A stretch of 64,000 bases of DNA from the NCBI GenBank assembly GCA_028994555.1, contig JARDVN010000001.1, positions 3,224,001 through 3,288,000 on the forward strand, written 5' to 3'. This stretch comes from Citrobacter amalonaticus (GTDB taxonomy: Bacteria > Pseudomonadota > Gammaproteobacteria > Enterobacterales > Enterobacteriaceae). The translations under genes and the position numbers were made by a program. The notes under the pieces are model-generated. The model had not been told where the DNA came from, searched no databases, and saw only the letters and a program-made list of their open reading frames with translations. Position 1 is the first letter of the stretch. Every line of letters starts with the position of its first letter. Below, piece by piece: positions 35,706 to 45,846 of this stretch.

Positions 35706-38087
35706 ATGTCCAACAATGGCTCGTCACCGCTGGTGCTTTGGTATAACCAACTCGGCATGAATGATGTAGACAGAGTTGGGGGCAAAAATGCCTCCCTGGG
35801 TGAAATGATTACTAACCTTTCCGGTATGGGCGTTTCGGTACCGAATGGTTTTGCAACCACCGCCGATGCGTTTAACCAGTTCCTGGACCAAAGCGGTGTA
35901 AACCAGCGCATTTATGAACTGCTGGATCAGACGGATATTGACGATGTTACTGCGTTAGCGAAGGCTGGCGCGCAGATCCGCCAGTGGATTATCGACACTC
36001 CTTTCCAGCCGGAGCTGGAAAATGCCATCCGCGATGCCTACGCGCAGCTCTCGGCGGATGATCAACATGCGTCTTTCGCCGTGCGTTCTTCCGCAACGGC
36101 GGAGGATATGCCGGATGCCTCTTTTGCCGGTCAGCAGGAAACCTTCCTCAACGTCCAGGGATTTGATGCCGTACTGGTCGCCGTGAAGCACGTGTTCGCC
36201 TCGCTGTTTAACGACCGTGCGATCTCCTATCGTGTTCACCAGGGTTACGATCACCGTGGCGTTGCGCTCTCTGCGGGGGGTTCAGCGGATGGTGCGCTCC
36301 GATCTGGCCTCCTCCGGCGTCATGTTCTCTATCGATACCGAATCCGGTTTTGATCAGGTAGTGTTCATCACCTCGGCATGGGGGGCTGGGTGAGATGGTG
36401 GTGCAGGGCGCGGTCAACCCGGATGAGTTCTATGTCCATAAACCGACCCTGGCGGCTAATCATCCGGCGATAGTGCGCCGCACAATGGGCTCGAAAAAAA
36501 TCCGTATGGTCTATGCGCCGACCCAGGAACACGGTAAGCAGGTCACCATTGAAGATGTGCCGCAGGAAAGCCGCGACATTTTCTCCCTGACCAACGACGA
36601 AGTGCAGGAACTGGCGAAGCAGGCGGTACAGATCGAGAAACACTACGGTCGTCCGATGGACATCGAGTGGGCGAAAGATGGTCATACCGGCAAGCTGTTC
36701 ATCGTCCAGGCGCGTCCGGAAACCGTGCGTTCTCGCGGTCAGGTGATGGAGCGTTATACGCTGCACGCGCAGGGCAAAATCATTGCTGAAGGGCGTGCTA
36801 TCGGCCACCGTATCGGGGCGGGTGAAGTTAAAGTTATCCATGATATCAGTGAGATGAACCGCATTCAGCCTGGCGACGTGCTGGTCACCGACATGACCGA
36901 CCCGGACTGGGAACCGATCATGAAAAAAGCGGCGGCGATTGTGACCAACCGCGGCGGTCGTACCTGTCACGCCGCGATTATCGCCCGTGAGCTGGGGATC
37001 CCGGCGGTCGTGGGTTGTGGCGATGCGACCGAACGCATGAAAGACGGTGAAAAAGTCACCGTTTCCTGTGCGGAAGGGGATACGGGCTACGTCTATGCAG
37101 ACCTGCTCGACTTCAGCGTGAAAAGCTCCAGCGTCGATACCATGCCGGATCTGCCGCTGAAGGTGATGATGAACGTCGGTAACCCGGATCGCGCGTTTGA
37201 CTTCGCCTGTCTGCCAAACGAAGGCGTTGGCCTTGCGCGTCTGGAATTTATCATCAACCGTATGATTGGCGTCCACCCGCGTGCGTTGCTGGAGTTTGAC
37301 GATCAGGATGCCAAACTGCAGAACGAAATCCGCGAGATGATGAAAGGTTTTGATTCTCCGCGTGAATTTTACGTAGGTCGCCTGACGGAAGGGATCGCCA
37401 CCCTCGGCGCCGCGTTTTACCCGAAACGGGTGATTGTGCGTCTGTCAGACTTTAAGTCGAATGAGTACGCGAATCTGGTGGGGGGGTGAACGCTACGAGC
37501 CGGAAGAAGAGAACCCGATGCTGGGCTTCCGCGGCGCGGGCCGTTATGTCTCAGACAGCTTCCGTGACTGCTTTGCGCTGGAATGCGACGCGGTAAAACG
37601 CGTGCGTAATGACATGGGGCTGACTAACGTCGAAATCATGATCCCATTCGTACGTACCGTTGAGCAGGCCAAAGCGGTAGTGGAAGAGCTGGCGCGTCAG
37701 GGGCTGAAACGCGGCGAAAACGGACTGAAGATCATCATGATGTGTGAGATCCCATCCAACGCCCTGTTGGCTGAACAGTTCCTGCAATACTTCGACGGTT
37801 TCTCGATAGGCTCAAACGACATGACGCAGCTGGCGCTGGGTCTGGATCGTGACTCTGGTGTGGTGTCTGAGCTGTTTGATGAGCGTAACGATGCGGTGAA
37901 AGCGCTGCTGTCGATGGCGATTCGCGCTGCGAAGAAGCAGGGCAAATACGTCGGGATTTGCGGTCAGGGCCCGTCTGACCACGAAGACTTTGCCGCATGG
38001 CTGATGGAAGAGGGGATCGACAGTCTGTCGCTGAACCCGGATACCGTCGTCCAGACCTGGCTGAGCCTGGCGGAACTGAAGAAGTAA
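35706..38087 (+). CDS. ppsA: PpsA, phosphoenolpyruvate synthase (frameshifted three times)
   Basis: PpsA converts pyruvate and ATP to PEP, AMP and Pi for gluconeogenesis. Domains in order: N-terminal ATP-grasp ([32 protein letters not shown]), central phosphohistidine domain ([21 protein letters not shown]) and C-terminal PEP/pyruvate barrel ([20 protein letters not shown]). Extra bases lie in 36275-36280 (G), 36380-36385 (G) and 37480-37486 (G). The repaired length is 792 residues, exactly that of E. coli. Regulated by PpsR and probably Cra. Confidence 0.97.
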
Positions 38088-38092
38088 CATAA

Positions 38093-38306
38093 TGCCTGAT
38101 GGCGCTACGCTTATCAGGCCTACAACGATTCACCTCGATGCCTGATGGCGCTACGCTTATCAGGCCTACAATGATTCACCTCGATGCCTGATGGCGCTAC
38201 GCTTATCAGGCCTACAATGATTCACCTCGATGCCTGATGCGCTACGCTTATCAGGCCTACAGTGATTCACCACGATGCCGGATGGCGCTACACCGCCATT
38301 CGGCAA
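38093..38306. repeat. Tandem REP array (four near-identical units plus one divergent)
   Basis: Units start at 38093, 38139, 38185 and 38231 with a 46-bp period (the fourth is 45 bp), then a diverged REP at 38276. Each contains the palindrome GCCTGAT...ATCAGGC and a conserved spacer CTACAAYGATTCACCTCGA. All four face the same way. The array fills the gap between convergent ppsA and fadK. Confidence 0.93.
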
Positions 38307-38307
38307 T

Positions 38308-39949
38308 TTATCCCTCAACAGGTTCTGCCGCTAATCGCTGAATGATGTCCTGGCGCAACAGAAACTTCTGGATTTTCCCGGATGCCGTTCTGGGTAATTT
38401 ATCAACCACCACGACGTGTTCCGGATACTTATATTTCGCCACCCGTTTACGGCTAAAGAAGGCAACCACTTCTTCCAGCGATAATGAATGATGCGGCGCT
38501 TTTAGCACGATGTAAGCACAGGAACGCTCGCCTAATCGCTCATCCGGCATAGCAACCACACAGGCATCGTGAATGCGGGGATGCTGCAACAGAATATCTT
38601 CCACCTCGCGACTGCTGATGTTTTCACCGCCCCGAACGATAATATCTTTCTTGCGACCGGTTATCTTAATGTAACCCGCCTCGTCCATGCGACAAAGATC
38701 GCCGCTATAGTACCAGCCCTCACGGTCCAGCGCCCTGGCGGTTAATTCTGGCTCATCGAGATAGCCCATAAACACGTTCGGCCCACGCGACGCCTCTTCC
38801 CCTTCAACGCCCGCCGGGACGGGATTACGCGCGTCGTCAACAATCCTGATCTCCACGCCCGCCGCCGCATAGCCGTCGGAATTCATCACACGGGACGGCG
38901 GATCGTCAAGATTCACCACCGCATGCGGTGAGCTTTCGGTTGAGCCATAGACGCTGAGCAGTTTGATGCCGCGCTGTTGGCAGTCGCGTGCAATGCGCTT
39001 CGGAATAGTCGTTCCGCCGCACAAAAAGAAACGCAGCGAAGAGAGATCGGCAGGCTGTTGTTCCATAACGCACAAGAGATCGTAAACGAACGGCGTAGCC
39101 CCTAACACGCAGGTACAGCGCTGTTGTTCCAGCAGATCAAGGCAGGCTTTTGGGCTAAATATATCCAGCAGCACGCTGCGTGCGCCGATCAGAAACGGTG
39201 CCGTCACGCCATGTAAAAAACCGGTGGCGTGTCCCAGCGGCGCCGGCATCAAAAAAGACATCAAGCCAGGTCAGATTCAGCCGGGCGCAGTAGGCCCGCT
39301 CGCTGGCGAGAATGTTGTTGTGGCTGAGCATGACCCCTTTTGGTAATCCCTCGGTGCCAGAGGTAAACAGCACCGCGGCCAGTTGGTCACCGTGAACCTG
39401 AATGTGACGGGCAAGTGGCGCGTTGTTCGCCACTATCTGGCTGAGGGCGAGCGAGGTCGTCGCCGGCGCCAGTTTGTCGACGCCAACCACATGTTGCAGA
39501 TGGGGCAACTGGCTTTGCAGAGGCAGGATCAAATCGACCGGACGCGTCTGTTTAAACACGGTCGGGGTGAAAAACAATCTTGCCTGACACTTGTTCAGCA
39601 CCCAGACCAGCTCGGCTTCACGCCAGGCGGGCAGAAGGGGAACGGATACCGCGCCGGTTTTCAGACAGGCGAGATAGATAACGGTAAATTCGCACCAGCC
39701 AGGAAGTTGAAAAGCGACGCGATCGCCGGGCTGAATGCCATTCGCCAGCATCCAGCTCGCCAGACAGCTTGCCGCATGATCGAGGGCGGCGTAGGTGAAT
39801 GTCGTACCGTGGTTATCCACGACGGCGATTTTATCTGGCACGCTACGCGCGGTATGCTGCCAGTAGTCTCCCAGCGAGGCATCGCCCCAAAAGCCAAGCT
39901 TGCGGTATACGTCACGCTGCCCGGCATTAAACGTTAATGTGACACTCAT
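38308..39949 (-). CDS. fadK: FadK, short/medium-chain acyl-CoA synthetase (frameshifted)
   Basis: FadK activates short- and medium-chain fatty acids, mainly under anaerobic conditions in E. coli. AMP-binding motif LFTSGTEGLPKGVMLSHNN and signature GWYYSGDLCRMDEAGYIKITGR are clear. The six-A run 39251-39256 breaks the frame; with five it reads TWLDVFLMPAPLGHATGF. I use the start MSVTLTFNAGQ at 39949 (about 546 residues, E. coli 548); an in-frame ATG at 40027 would add 26 residues. Last gene of ydiQRST-fadK. Confidence 0.93.
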
Positions 39950-40036
39950 CGGAGGTTCCCGGTCAATCCAGTGGGTAAAAAAGGTCTCTGTCAGCCGGAT
40001 AAGACGCCAGGCGCTACTTTCCGGCATGAGTGTTCA

Positions 40037-40330
40037 TCAGCCGTAGCGGAAATCCACGCCAAAGGTACCAGCGGGATATTCCCATTTTTCGAGGATCGTC
40101 TCACCACACAGCACCCGGCAGGTTCCGCATTCCAGACAGCCTGCGGAATCGAAGTGAATCGTGCCCGCTTCATCCTGCTTATAGAGTCCGGCTGGGCAGG
40201 CATTCAGCAATTTTTGAAACTCTTTGCTGTCCGGGTTTGCCGCCAGAATGATGTGCGGATGCCCCTCATCCACATGGAATTTATTGACGCCAAGTTTGAC
40301 GTCGACGTTAACGCGATTTTCCTGACTCAT
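40037..40330 (-). CDS. ydiT: YdiT, FixX-type ferredoxin-like protein
   Basis: A 97-residue protein with the cysteine cluster CLECGTCRVLC, resembling FixX, the iron-sulfur partner of FixC. Its start overlaps the ydiS stop by 4 bp (ATGA). Likely passes electrons within the YdiQR-YdiS-YdiT chain to quinone. Confidence 0.92.
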   Translation of the reverse strand: MSQENRVNVDVKLGVNKFHVDEGHPHIILAANPDSKEFQKLLNACPAGLYKQDEAGTIHFDSAGCLECGTCRVLCGETILEKWEYPAGTFGVDFRYG

Positions 40331-41616
40331 AGTGCCGTGACTCCCTTAATGCCATCTTTCAGCAGATTCATCAGCCCGACCTGCTTTGCATGCGACAGGA
40401 TCATTTTGCGCATCGGCTGATTCGGGCTGCCATCTATGGTGAACATGTCATTCATGATGTCCGCCACCATTCGCGGGTACTGGGTGAACAGGCGCGGATT
40501 CTCCATCAGCGCCGGGATCTTACGGAAATGCTGCATATCACGCATAACGCACCCTTTCTCCAGCTCGCGTTTGTAGTGCGCCAGCGTGCGGGCTGAGAAG
40601 TCCTTGCGCTCTTTGGCGGTAATCGCTGCCTGTGCCGCCGCTTCGGCAGAGGCGATGGCTAAATCCATTCCGCGCACCGTGAATCCGAGGTTCAGGCAAA
40701 AGCCTGCGGCATCACCGACAATCATCACGCCGTCGCCGACCAGTTCCGGCACCATTGCCAGCCCGCCTTCCGGCACCATGTGCGCCGAGTACTCCAGCAG
40801 CTTGCCACCCTGAATCAACGGGCGAACGGCAGGATGTTGTTTAAAATCTTCCAGCATCTGCGGCACGCTCTTCTGCGCGTGAGCCATGTCGCCCAGTCCG
40901 CATACCAGCCCGAGAGAGACGGAGTCGCGATTGGTATAGAGAAACCCGCCACCCATCAGGCCGTTTGACGGTGAACCGGCGAACAGCCACGCCGCGCCTT
41001 CATTTCCGGACAGGTTAAAACGGTCGTTGATTTGCTCCGGGGAGAGGCCAATCAACTCTTTTACGCCCACGGCGTAATGGTGCGCTGACGAGGCCGGAAC
41101 CATGCCCAGCGAACGCCCCAGCATCGAATTGACACCATCGGCGAGGATCACCACGTTGGCTTCGAGGATATCGTCCCCGGCCTGCACGCCCGTCACCTGG
41201 TTGCCCTCACGAATCAGCGCGTCCACGCGTACGCCGGGGATGAACTGTGCGCCAGCCGCTTCGGCTTGCTCCATCAGCCACGGATCGAGACGGTTGCGCA
41301 ACACGGTGTATGATGCCTGCGCAGGGGCGTCTGCCTGTTCGCGATGGTAGTCCAGCGTGGTCGCGCTTTCCCGCGTCATAAACGAGATTTTTTCGCGGGT
41401 GACGGTGCGTTCAACGGGTGCCTTCTCGCCAAATCCGGGCATAATGCGCTCAATCACGTGGGCATAGAGGCGACCTCCGGTCATATTTTTACTGCCCGCG
41501 CTATTGCCGCGCTCGATGACCAGAACATCGAGTCCGGCTTTTGCCATGATGTACGCCGCCACCGTTCCCGCTACGCCAGCACCGACGACGATGGCATCAA
41601 ATTTTTCATCCGACAT
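40327..41616 (-). CDS. ydiS: YdiS, FixC/ETF:quinone-oxidoreductase-like flavoprotein
   Basis: Intact 429 residues; N-terminal FAD motif VVGAGVAGTVAAYIMAKAG, GNSAGSKNMTGGRLY, and a second nucleotide-contact GDAAGFCLNLGFTVRGMDL. Related to FixC and ETF-QO, it should oxidise the YdiQR flavoprotein and deliver electrons to the quinone pool with YdiT. Confidence 0.93.
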   Translation of the reverse strand: MSDEKFDAIVVGAGVAGTVAAYIMAKAGLDVLVIERGNSAGSKNMTGGRLYAHVIERIMPGFGEKAPVERTVTREKISFMTRESATTLDYHREQADAPAQASYTVLRNRLDPWLMEQAEAAGAQFIPGVRVDALIREGNQVTGVQAGDDILEANVVILADGVNSMLGRSLGMVPASSAHHYAVGVKELIGLSPEQINDRFNLSGNEGAAWLFAGSPSNGLMGGGFLYTNRDSVSLGLVCGLGDMAHAQKSVPQMLEDFKQHPAVRPLIQGGKLLEYSAHMVPEGGLAMVPELVGDGVMIVGDAAGFCLNLGFTVRGMDLAIASAEAAAQAAITAKERKDFSARTLAHYKRELEKGCVMRDMQHFRKIPALMENPRLFTQYPRMVADIMNDMFTIDGSPNQPMRKMILSHAKQVGLMNLLKDGIKGVTAL

Positions 41617-41664
41617 GTTTTGCTTCCTTCCCGCCGGGAGTCCGGCGGGATATCTGGGTGAGAG

Positions 41665-42600
41665 TTAGCGCAACTGCGCGATCAGGGCAGGGACCACTTT
41701 GTAGATATCGCCCACCAGCCCGTAATCGGCATAGTTGAAAATTGGCGCGTTCTTATCTTTATTCACAGCGACGATCACTTTGGCGCCGTTGCCGCCAACC
41801 ATGTGCTGGATCTGTCCGGAGATACCCAGCGTCAGATACAGTTCGGAATTCAGCAGCACGCCGGAAACACCGATATAACGCTCGCGTTCCATCCAGTTTT
41901 CCCCTTCGGCGATAGGACGTGAGCAACCCACTTCCGCACCGAGTACGGCGGCCAGTTCACGCACCATGTTCAGGTCATCCTGCGCCACCAGACCGCGACC
42001 TACACCCACCACGCGTTTGGCCTTACTCAGATCAACGCTGCTGAGCGATTTAGCACGACGCTCCTGACAGGTGATTTCATGTTGCGGAGCAATCCATTGC
42101 GCGGAGACCATCGGGCAGTCATGCGTGGGATCCGCCGCGATCGGCTCCAGCACGCCCGGCGCAAGGGTGATAATCGCCAGCGGGCTGTTCAGCTTTTCTT
42201 TGCCAAACGCCAGCCCGCCATACATACGATGCTCGGCAAACAGCGCATTCTCTTCGACACTGATTGCCGTCGCATCGTTAACCATCGCCGCATCCAGTTG
42301 AATACTCAGACGCGCGCCCAGCGCTTTGCAGCGTTTGGTTGCCACCATCAGCAGCAGCCCGTTGCCTTTTTCCCGGATCTGGGCGGCCAGCGTTTCGGCG
42401 TAATTTTCGATTCGCTGCAGGTCGGAGGTCTTATCCAGTACGATGATGCCGTCAGCGCCGAGCGGTTTAACCTGTGCCGCCTGTTCACCGCCCTGAACAA
42501 TGGCATAAACCTGTTGACCCCACTGACGCGCACCGGTCATCAGCTCTGCGTAGCGTTCAACGTTATCGCTAAATACCCAGACATGGGTTAATTGACTCAT
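41665..42600 (-). CDS. ydiR: YdiR, electron-transfer flavoprotein alpha subunit (FixB-like)
   Basis: Intact 311 residues ending in the ETF-alpha FAD signature YIGVSGVLLNSELYLTLGIS...NKDKNAPIFNYADYGLVGD. Pairs with YdiQ. Inferred electron acceptor for acyl-CoA dehydrogenase YdiO. Confidence 0.94.
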   Translation of the reverse strand: MSQLTHVWVFSDNVERYAELMTGARQWGQQVYAIVQGGEQAAQVKPLGADGIIVLDKTSDLQRIENYAETLAAQIREKGNGLLLMVATKRCKALGARLSIQLDAAMVNDATAISVEENALFAEHRMYGGLAFGKEKLNSPLAIITLAPGVLEPIAADPTHDCPMVSAQWIAPQHEITCQERRAKSLSSVDLSKAKRVVGVGRGLVAQDDLNMVRELAAVLGAEVGCSRPIAEGENWMERERYIGVSGVLLNSELYLTLGISGQIQHMVGGNGAKVIVAVNKDKNAPIFNYADYGLVGDIYKVVPALIAQLR

Positions 42601-42620
42601 GATTATGTTCTCCGTTGGGC

Positions 42621-43388
42621 TCAGTTCAGGGCTTTTTTCAGGTGTTCAGCCAGTTCGGCAATGGCTTCCGGTGAATCGTTATCCAGAATGATGTGCTTAC
42701 GCGCCGTTTGCGGCGGGACGCTAATGGCGACCAGTTCTGCCTGTGGCGTACCCCGGCTCCAGCCGATGTCGCTTGCCTGCCAGGTATGTACCGGTTTTTT
42801 TCCGGCGCCAAGGATGGCTTTCATGGAGGGGATGCGCGGGGCGTTAATATCCGAGGTGACGCAGATAACTGCAGGAAGTGACAGCGAGATCACTTCAACG
42901 TCCTCTTCCAGCGTACGTTCCACAATCAGCTTATCGCCCTGGCGCTGGAGGTTGCTGACAGCGTTAACCGTCGGCAACTGCAGGATCTCACCGACCAGCA
43001 GGCCAACCTGCTGCGCGTAAAGGTCACCGGACCCTTCGCCAAACAGGATAAGATCGAAGCCGATTTTTTCTACCGCGGCGGCGATGGCCTGAGCGGTATC
43101 TTTTGGCAGGGCATGCTCCAGCTGCGCATCCTGCATCAAATACAGTGCGTGCGGCCCACGGGAGAGCACATCCTTACGTACTTTCGAGTTCTGCAATAAC
43201 GAACCGCCCACCGTCAGCGCCGCGATCTCATCCTCCGCTTCGGTGGCCAGTTGCGTTGCGGCCTCGACCGCATTGAGGTCGAATGGGCTGATTTTGGTGT
43301 CCGCATTGTCAAAGCTGAGCGCTTGCTCTGGCGTAACAACAATGTCCTGTTCTTCTGGCACCAGCTTAAAGCAGGTTATTATTTTCAT
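42621..43388 (-). CDS. ydiQ: YdiQ, electron-transfer flavoprotein beta subunit (FixA-like)
   Basis: Intact 255 residues (MKIITCFKLVPEEQDIVVTP...), with ETF-beta features FDLNAVEAATQLA and the AMP/FAD-contact region LFGEGSGDLYAQQVG. The start was placed at MKIIT; twelve further upstream codons are in frame. First gene of the ydiQRST-fadK operon, preceded by a conserved 33-bp element. Confidence 0.94.
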   Translation of the reverse strand: MKIITCFKLVPEEQDIVVTPEQALSFDNADTKISPFDLNAVEAATQLATEAEDEIAALTVGGSLLQNSKVRKDVLSRGPHALYLMQDAQLEHALPKDTAQAIAAAVEKIGFDLILFGEGSGDLYAQQVGLLVGEILQLPTVNAVSNLQRQGDKLIVERTLEEDVEVISLSLPAVICVTSDINAPRIPSMKAILGAGKKPVHTWQASDIGWSRGTPQAELVAISVPPQTARKHIILDNDSPEAIAELAEHLKKALN

Positions 43389-43718
43389 GGCATCTCCTGT
43401 GAATCGCATACCGACAGTGACCATCAGGCCACCCCGGCGGAAAGTGAAAATTAACTGGAAGTAGTGTGCGACAGACGGGGGGCTTTTTTATCGACGGAGC
43501 AATCTGTTTTCGTTACCAGGTATCTTGCAAAAAAAGTGGGATCGCGGATGCAAAAGAAATGAGCTGAAAATCATTTGAGAAAATTAAACATATTATCTTG
43601 CAGGTGAGGGAAATAATCTTGTTTTACCCTTACTAAATACAGTTGTATAACCGCCGTACTCGCTTTATTTTATCCTTATTATATTGTTCAGGATGATTAT
43701 CTGTTTGTGGAGGTTGTC
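43389..43718. promoter_or_regulatory. Divergent ydiQ/ydiP regulatory region
   Basis: A 330-bp gap between the operon and its AraC-type neighbour. Besides the 33-bp element at 43506-43538, a shorter TTATCTTGCAGGTGAGGG occurs near 43593-43610. No gene seen. Confidence 0.55.
43506..43538 (-). promoter_or_regulatory. Shared ydi element, copy 1 (upstream of ydiQ)
   Basis: Contains CGTTACCAGGTATCTTGCA, 22 of 24 bases identical to a block at 50627-50650 when GTTTTC is included, then an A-rich tract and GTG. It lies 118-150 bp before the ydiQ start. Probably a regulator site; the protein is unknown, and YdiP is the nearest candidate. Confidence 0.6.
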
Positions 43719-44611
43719 ATGTATCAACGCTGTTTTGATAATGCCATGGAAAGCCTTTTTTGACCAGGGCAAAACCCCGCGATTTTCCCGTTTTGTGATT
43801 AGTGATGATCCCCGTTGGGAGTCTGGTCATCATGTTCATGACAATGAGACGGAGCTGATTTACGTTAAAAAAAGGGATTGTCCGGTTAATCATCGACTCT
43901 TCACTTTATGTGGCTCATGAGGATGATATCGTCGTTGTAGAGCGGGGACGACTACATGCGGTGACATCGGACGTGAATGCGCCGGCCACCACTTATACCT
44001 GCGCGCTGTATGGCTTTCGCTTTCAGGGCTGGGAAGAGAATCAGCTGCTGCAATTGCATTCCTGTCCGGTGGTTTCCGTCGGCCAGGGAAAAGAAGTGAT
44101 CAAAAGTATTTTTAATGAACTCAGCGTAATGTTGCCACAGAGTAAAAATGGGCTGACGTCGTCCGTCTGCGATGCTTTTGCCTATGCGTTGACGGTGCTT
44201 TTCTTTGAGAACTTTAAAAATGCGTATCGTTCGGAACAAGGACATATTAAAAAAGATGTTTTGATTAAAGATATTCTGGTCTATCTCAATAATAATTATC
44301 GGGAGAAAATTACGCTTGAGCAGTTATCAAAAAAATTTCGTGCCAGCGTCAGCTATATTTGTCACGAATTCACCCGCGAATACCATATTTCACCGATCAA
44401 TTATGTGATTCAGCGGCGAATGACCGAAGCGAAATTTGCCCTGACCAATACCGACGCTTCGCAGGCTGAAATTTCCTGGCGCGTTGGCTATGAGAACGTC
44501 GATCATTTCGCGAAACTGTTTTTGCGTCACGTCGGCTGTTCGCCAGGCGATTACCGGAAACAGTTTAAAAACAGCCTGGCAGAGCAGGCCTGCCTGTTAT
44601 CCGATGCCTGA
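43719..44611 (+). CDS. ydiP: YdiP, AraC-family transcriptional regulator (frameshifted twice)
   Basis: N-terminal cupin-like sensor (HHVHDNETELIYVKKG) and a C-terminal double helix-turn-helix (ITLEQLSKKFRASVSYICHEF; AEISWRVGYENVDHFAKLF). Extra bases lie in T 43756-43761 and A 43867-43873. Corrected length is about 297 (E. coli 303). Divergent from ydiQ and beside ydiO, it is the likely local regulator, though its targets and ligand have not been established as far as I know. Confidence 0.92.
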
Positions 44612-44644
44612 GTTTATGTTTCATCATCGGTAAGTGTATGAATT

Positions 44645-44674
44645 GCCGGATACGGTGTAAGTACCGTATCCGGC
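44645..44674. terminator. Hairpin/REP-like palindrome between convergent ydiP and ydiO
   Basis: GCCGGATACGGT/ACCGTATCCGGC, a perfect 12-bp stem with a six-base loop. Confidence 0.7.
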
Positions 44675-44681
44675 CTGTCGC

Positions 44682-45833
44682 TTACTTGTTCTGATAATCT
44701 TTCAGGATCTGCCGACCTGCGACATAAATCATGATCTCATCCGTCCCGCCGCCGATCCGTTCACAACGCACATCGCGCCAGAACCGGGAAACACGCGCCT
44801 CGTCGGTATAGCCCAGCCCGCCCATAATCTGAATCGCATCATCGATCACTTCCATCGCGGTACGGGCGCAGTACAGTTTCGCCAGTGCGGCGCTGGTACG
44901 CAGTGACTGCTCCTGATCGGCCTGCCAGGCCACCTTCAGCACCATATTGCGCATGTTGTCGACTTTGATTGCCATCAGCGCCAGTTTTTCCTGGATCATC
45001 TGGTTGTGTCCAATTGGCTTGCCAAACGCAATGCGCTGGTTGGCATAACGCGCGGCATCCTCAAAGGCACATTCGGCGAAGCCGGTACTGCGCGCAGCAT
45101 TGATCAGACGTTCCATCTCAAAGTTGTACATCACGTTGAGAAAGCCCATGCCTTCTTCGCCCACCATGTCGCTTTCATCCACCTCAACATTGTCGAGATA
45201 GACTTCGCAGGTGCTGAGCATATGCCAGCCGATTTTGTGCAGCGGGTTGATTTTAATGCCCGGTTTGTTGGACTCCACCCACCAGAGGGTAAAGGCTTTC
45301 TTCGGATCTTTCGGCTCCGGATCGCGCGCCAGCACCAGCATGTACGGGTACTCTTTGGCGCCGGTAATAAACGTCTTCTGACCGTTCAGGTACACCTTGC
45401 CGTCTTTGCGCGTGTAGCTGGTGGTGGCGCTGTTGTTGTCAGAACCTGCACCTGGCTCGGTTAACGCCAGGGCATAGGCCGGGTCGCCGGTCTCCAGCGT
45501 GCTTTCCGCCGTTTTGCGTAACTGCTCCGGCGAACCGAAACGACGCATGCTGTGAATACACTGCCCGTTGGTGATCAGAAAGGCCGGGGCGCCGCATTTT
45601 GACACTTCCATCAGGGCCAGCATTTGCGTCACGTAATCTGCCGGAATGCCGCCGAACTCTTCCGGTACGCCCAGCATGGAAATCCCGTTATCCGCCAACG
45701 CACGCATAAACTCTCTGGGGTAGGTTGCCGTCTGATCGCAGGTGCGAAAATACTCTTCCGGAAAATTGCTGGTGATCAGTTCCCGGATACTGGCAAGCAG
45801 CAGTTCTTGCTCTTCGGTTAAAGAAAAGTCCAT
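44682..45833 (-). CDS. ydiO: YdiO, acyl-CoA dehydrogenase
   Basis: Intact 383 residues with both acyl-CoA dehydrogenase signatures: ALTEPGAGSDNNSATTSY and QIMGGLGYTDEARVSRFWRD. Close to CaiA-type dehydrogenases. Likely introduces or removes the alpha-beta double bond of acyl-CoA, using YdiQR as electron partner. The second of two adjacent ATGs (MDFSLTEEQE) matches E. coli. Starts 13 bp after ydiF. Confidence 0.94.
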   Translation of the reverse strand: MDFSLTEEQELLLASIRELITSNFPEEYFRTCDQTATYPREFMRALADNGISMLGVPEEFGGIPADYVTQMLALMEVSKCGAPAFLITNGQCIHSMRRFGSPEQLRKTAESTLETGDPAYALALTEPGAGSDNNSATTSYTRKDGKVYLNGQKTFITGAKEYPYMLVLARDPEPKDPKKAFTLWWVESNKPGIKINPLHKIGWHMLSTCEVYLDNVEVDESDMVGEEGMGFLNVMYNFEMERLINAARSTGFAECAFEDAARYANQRIAFGKPIGHNQMIQEKLALMAIKVDNMRNMVLKVAWQADQEQSLRTSAALAKLYCARTAMEVIDDAIQIMGGLGYTDEARVSRFWRDVRCERIGGGTDEIMIYVAGRQILKDYQNK

Positions 45834-45846
45834 CATCGTACTCCTT

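Noticed and set aside
36368..37276. 302-residue open frame antisense to ppsA
   Set aside because: It is a mirror of a highly conserved, strongly codon-biased gene, with no ribosome site and no recognisable domain.
38093..38306. Possible CRISPR array (regular 46-bp repeats)
   Set aside because: The whole 46-bp unit repeats with no variable spacers, there are no cas genes, and the core is a known REP palindrome.
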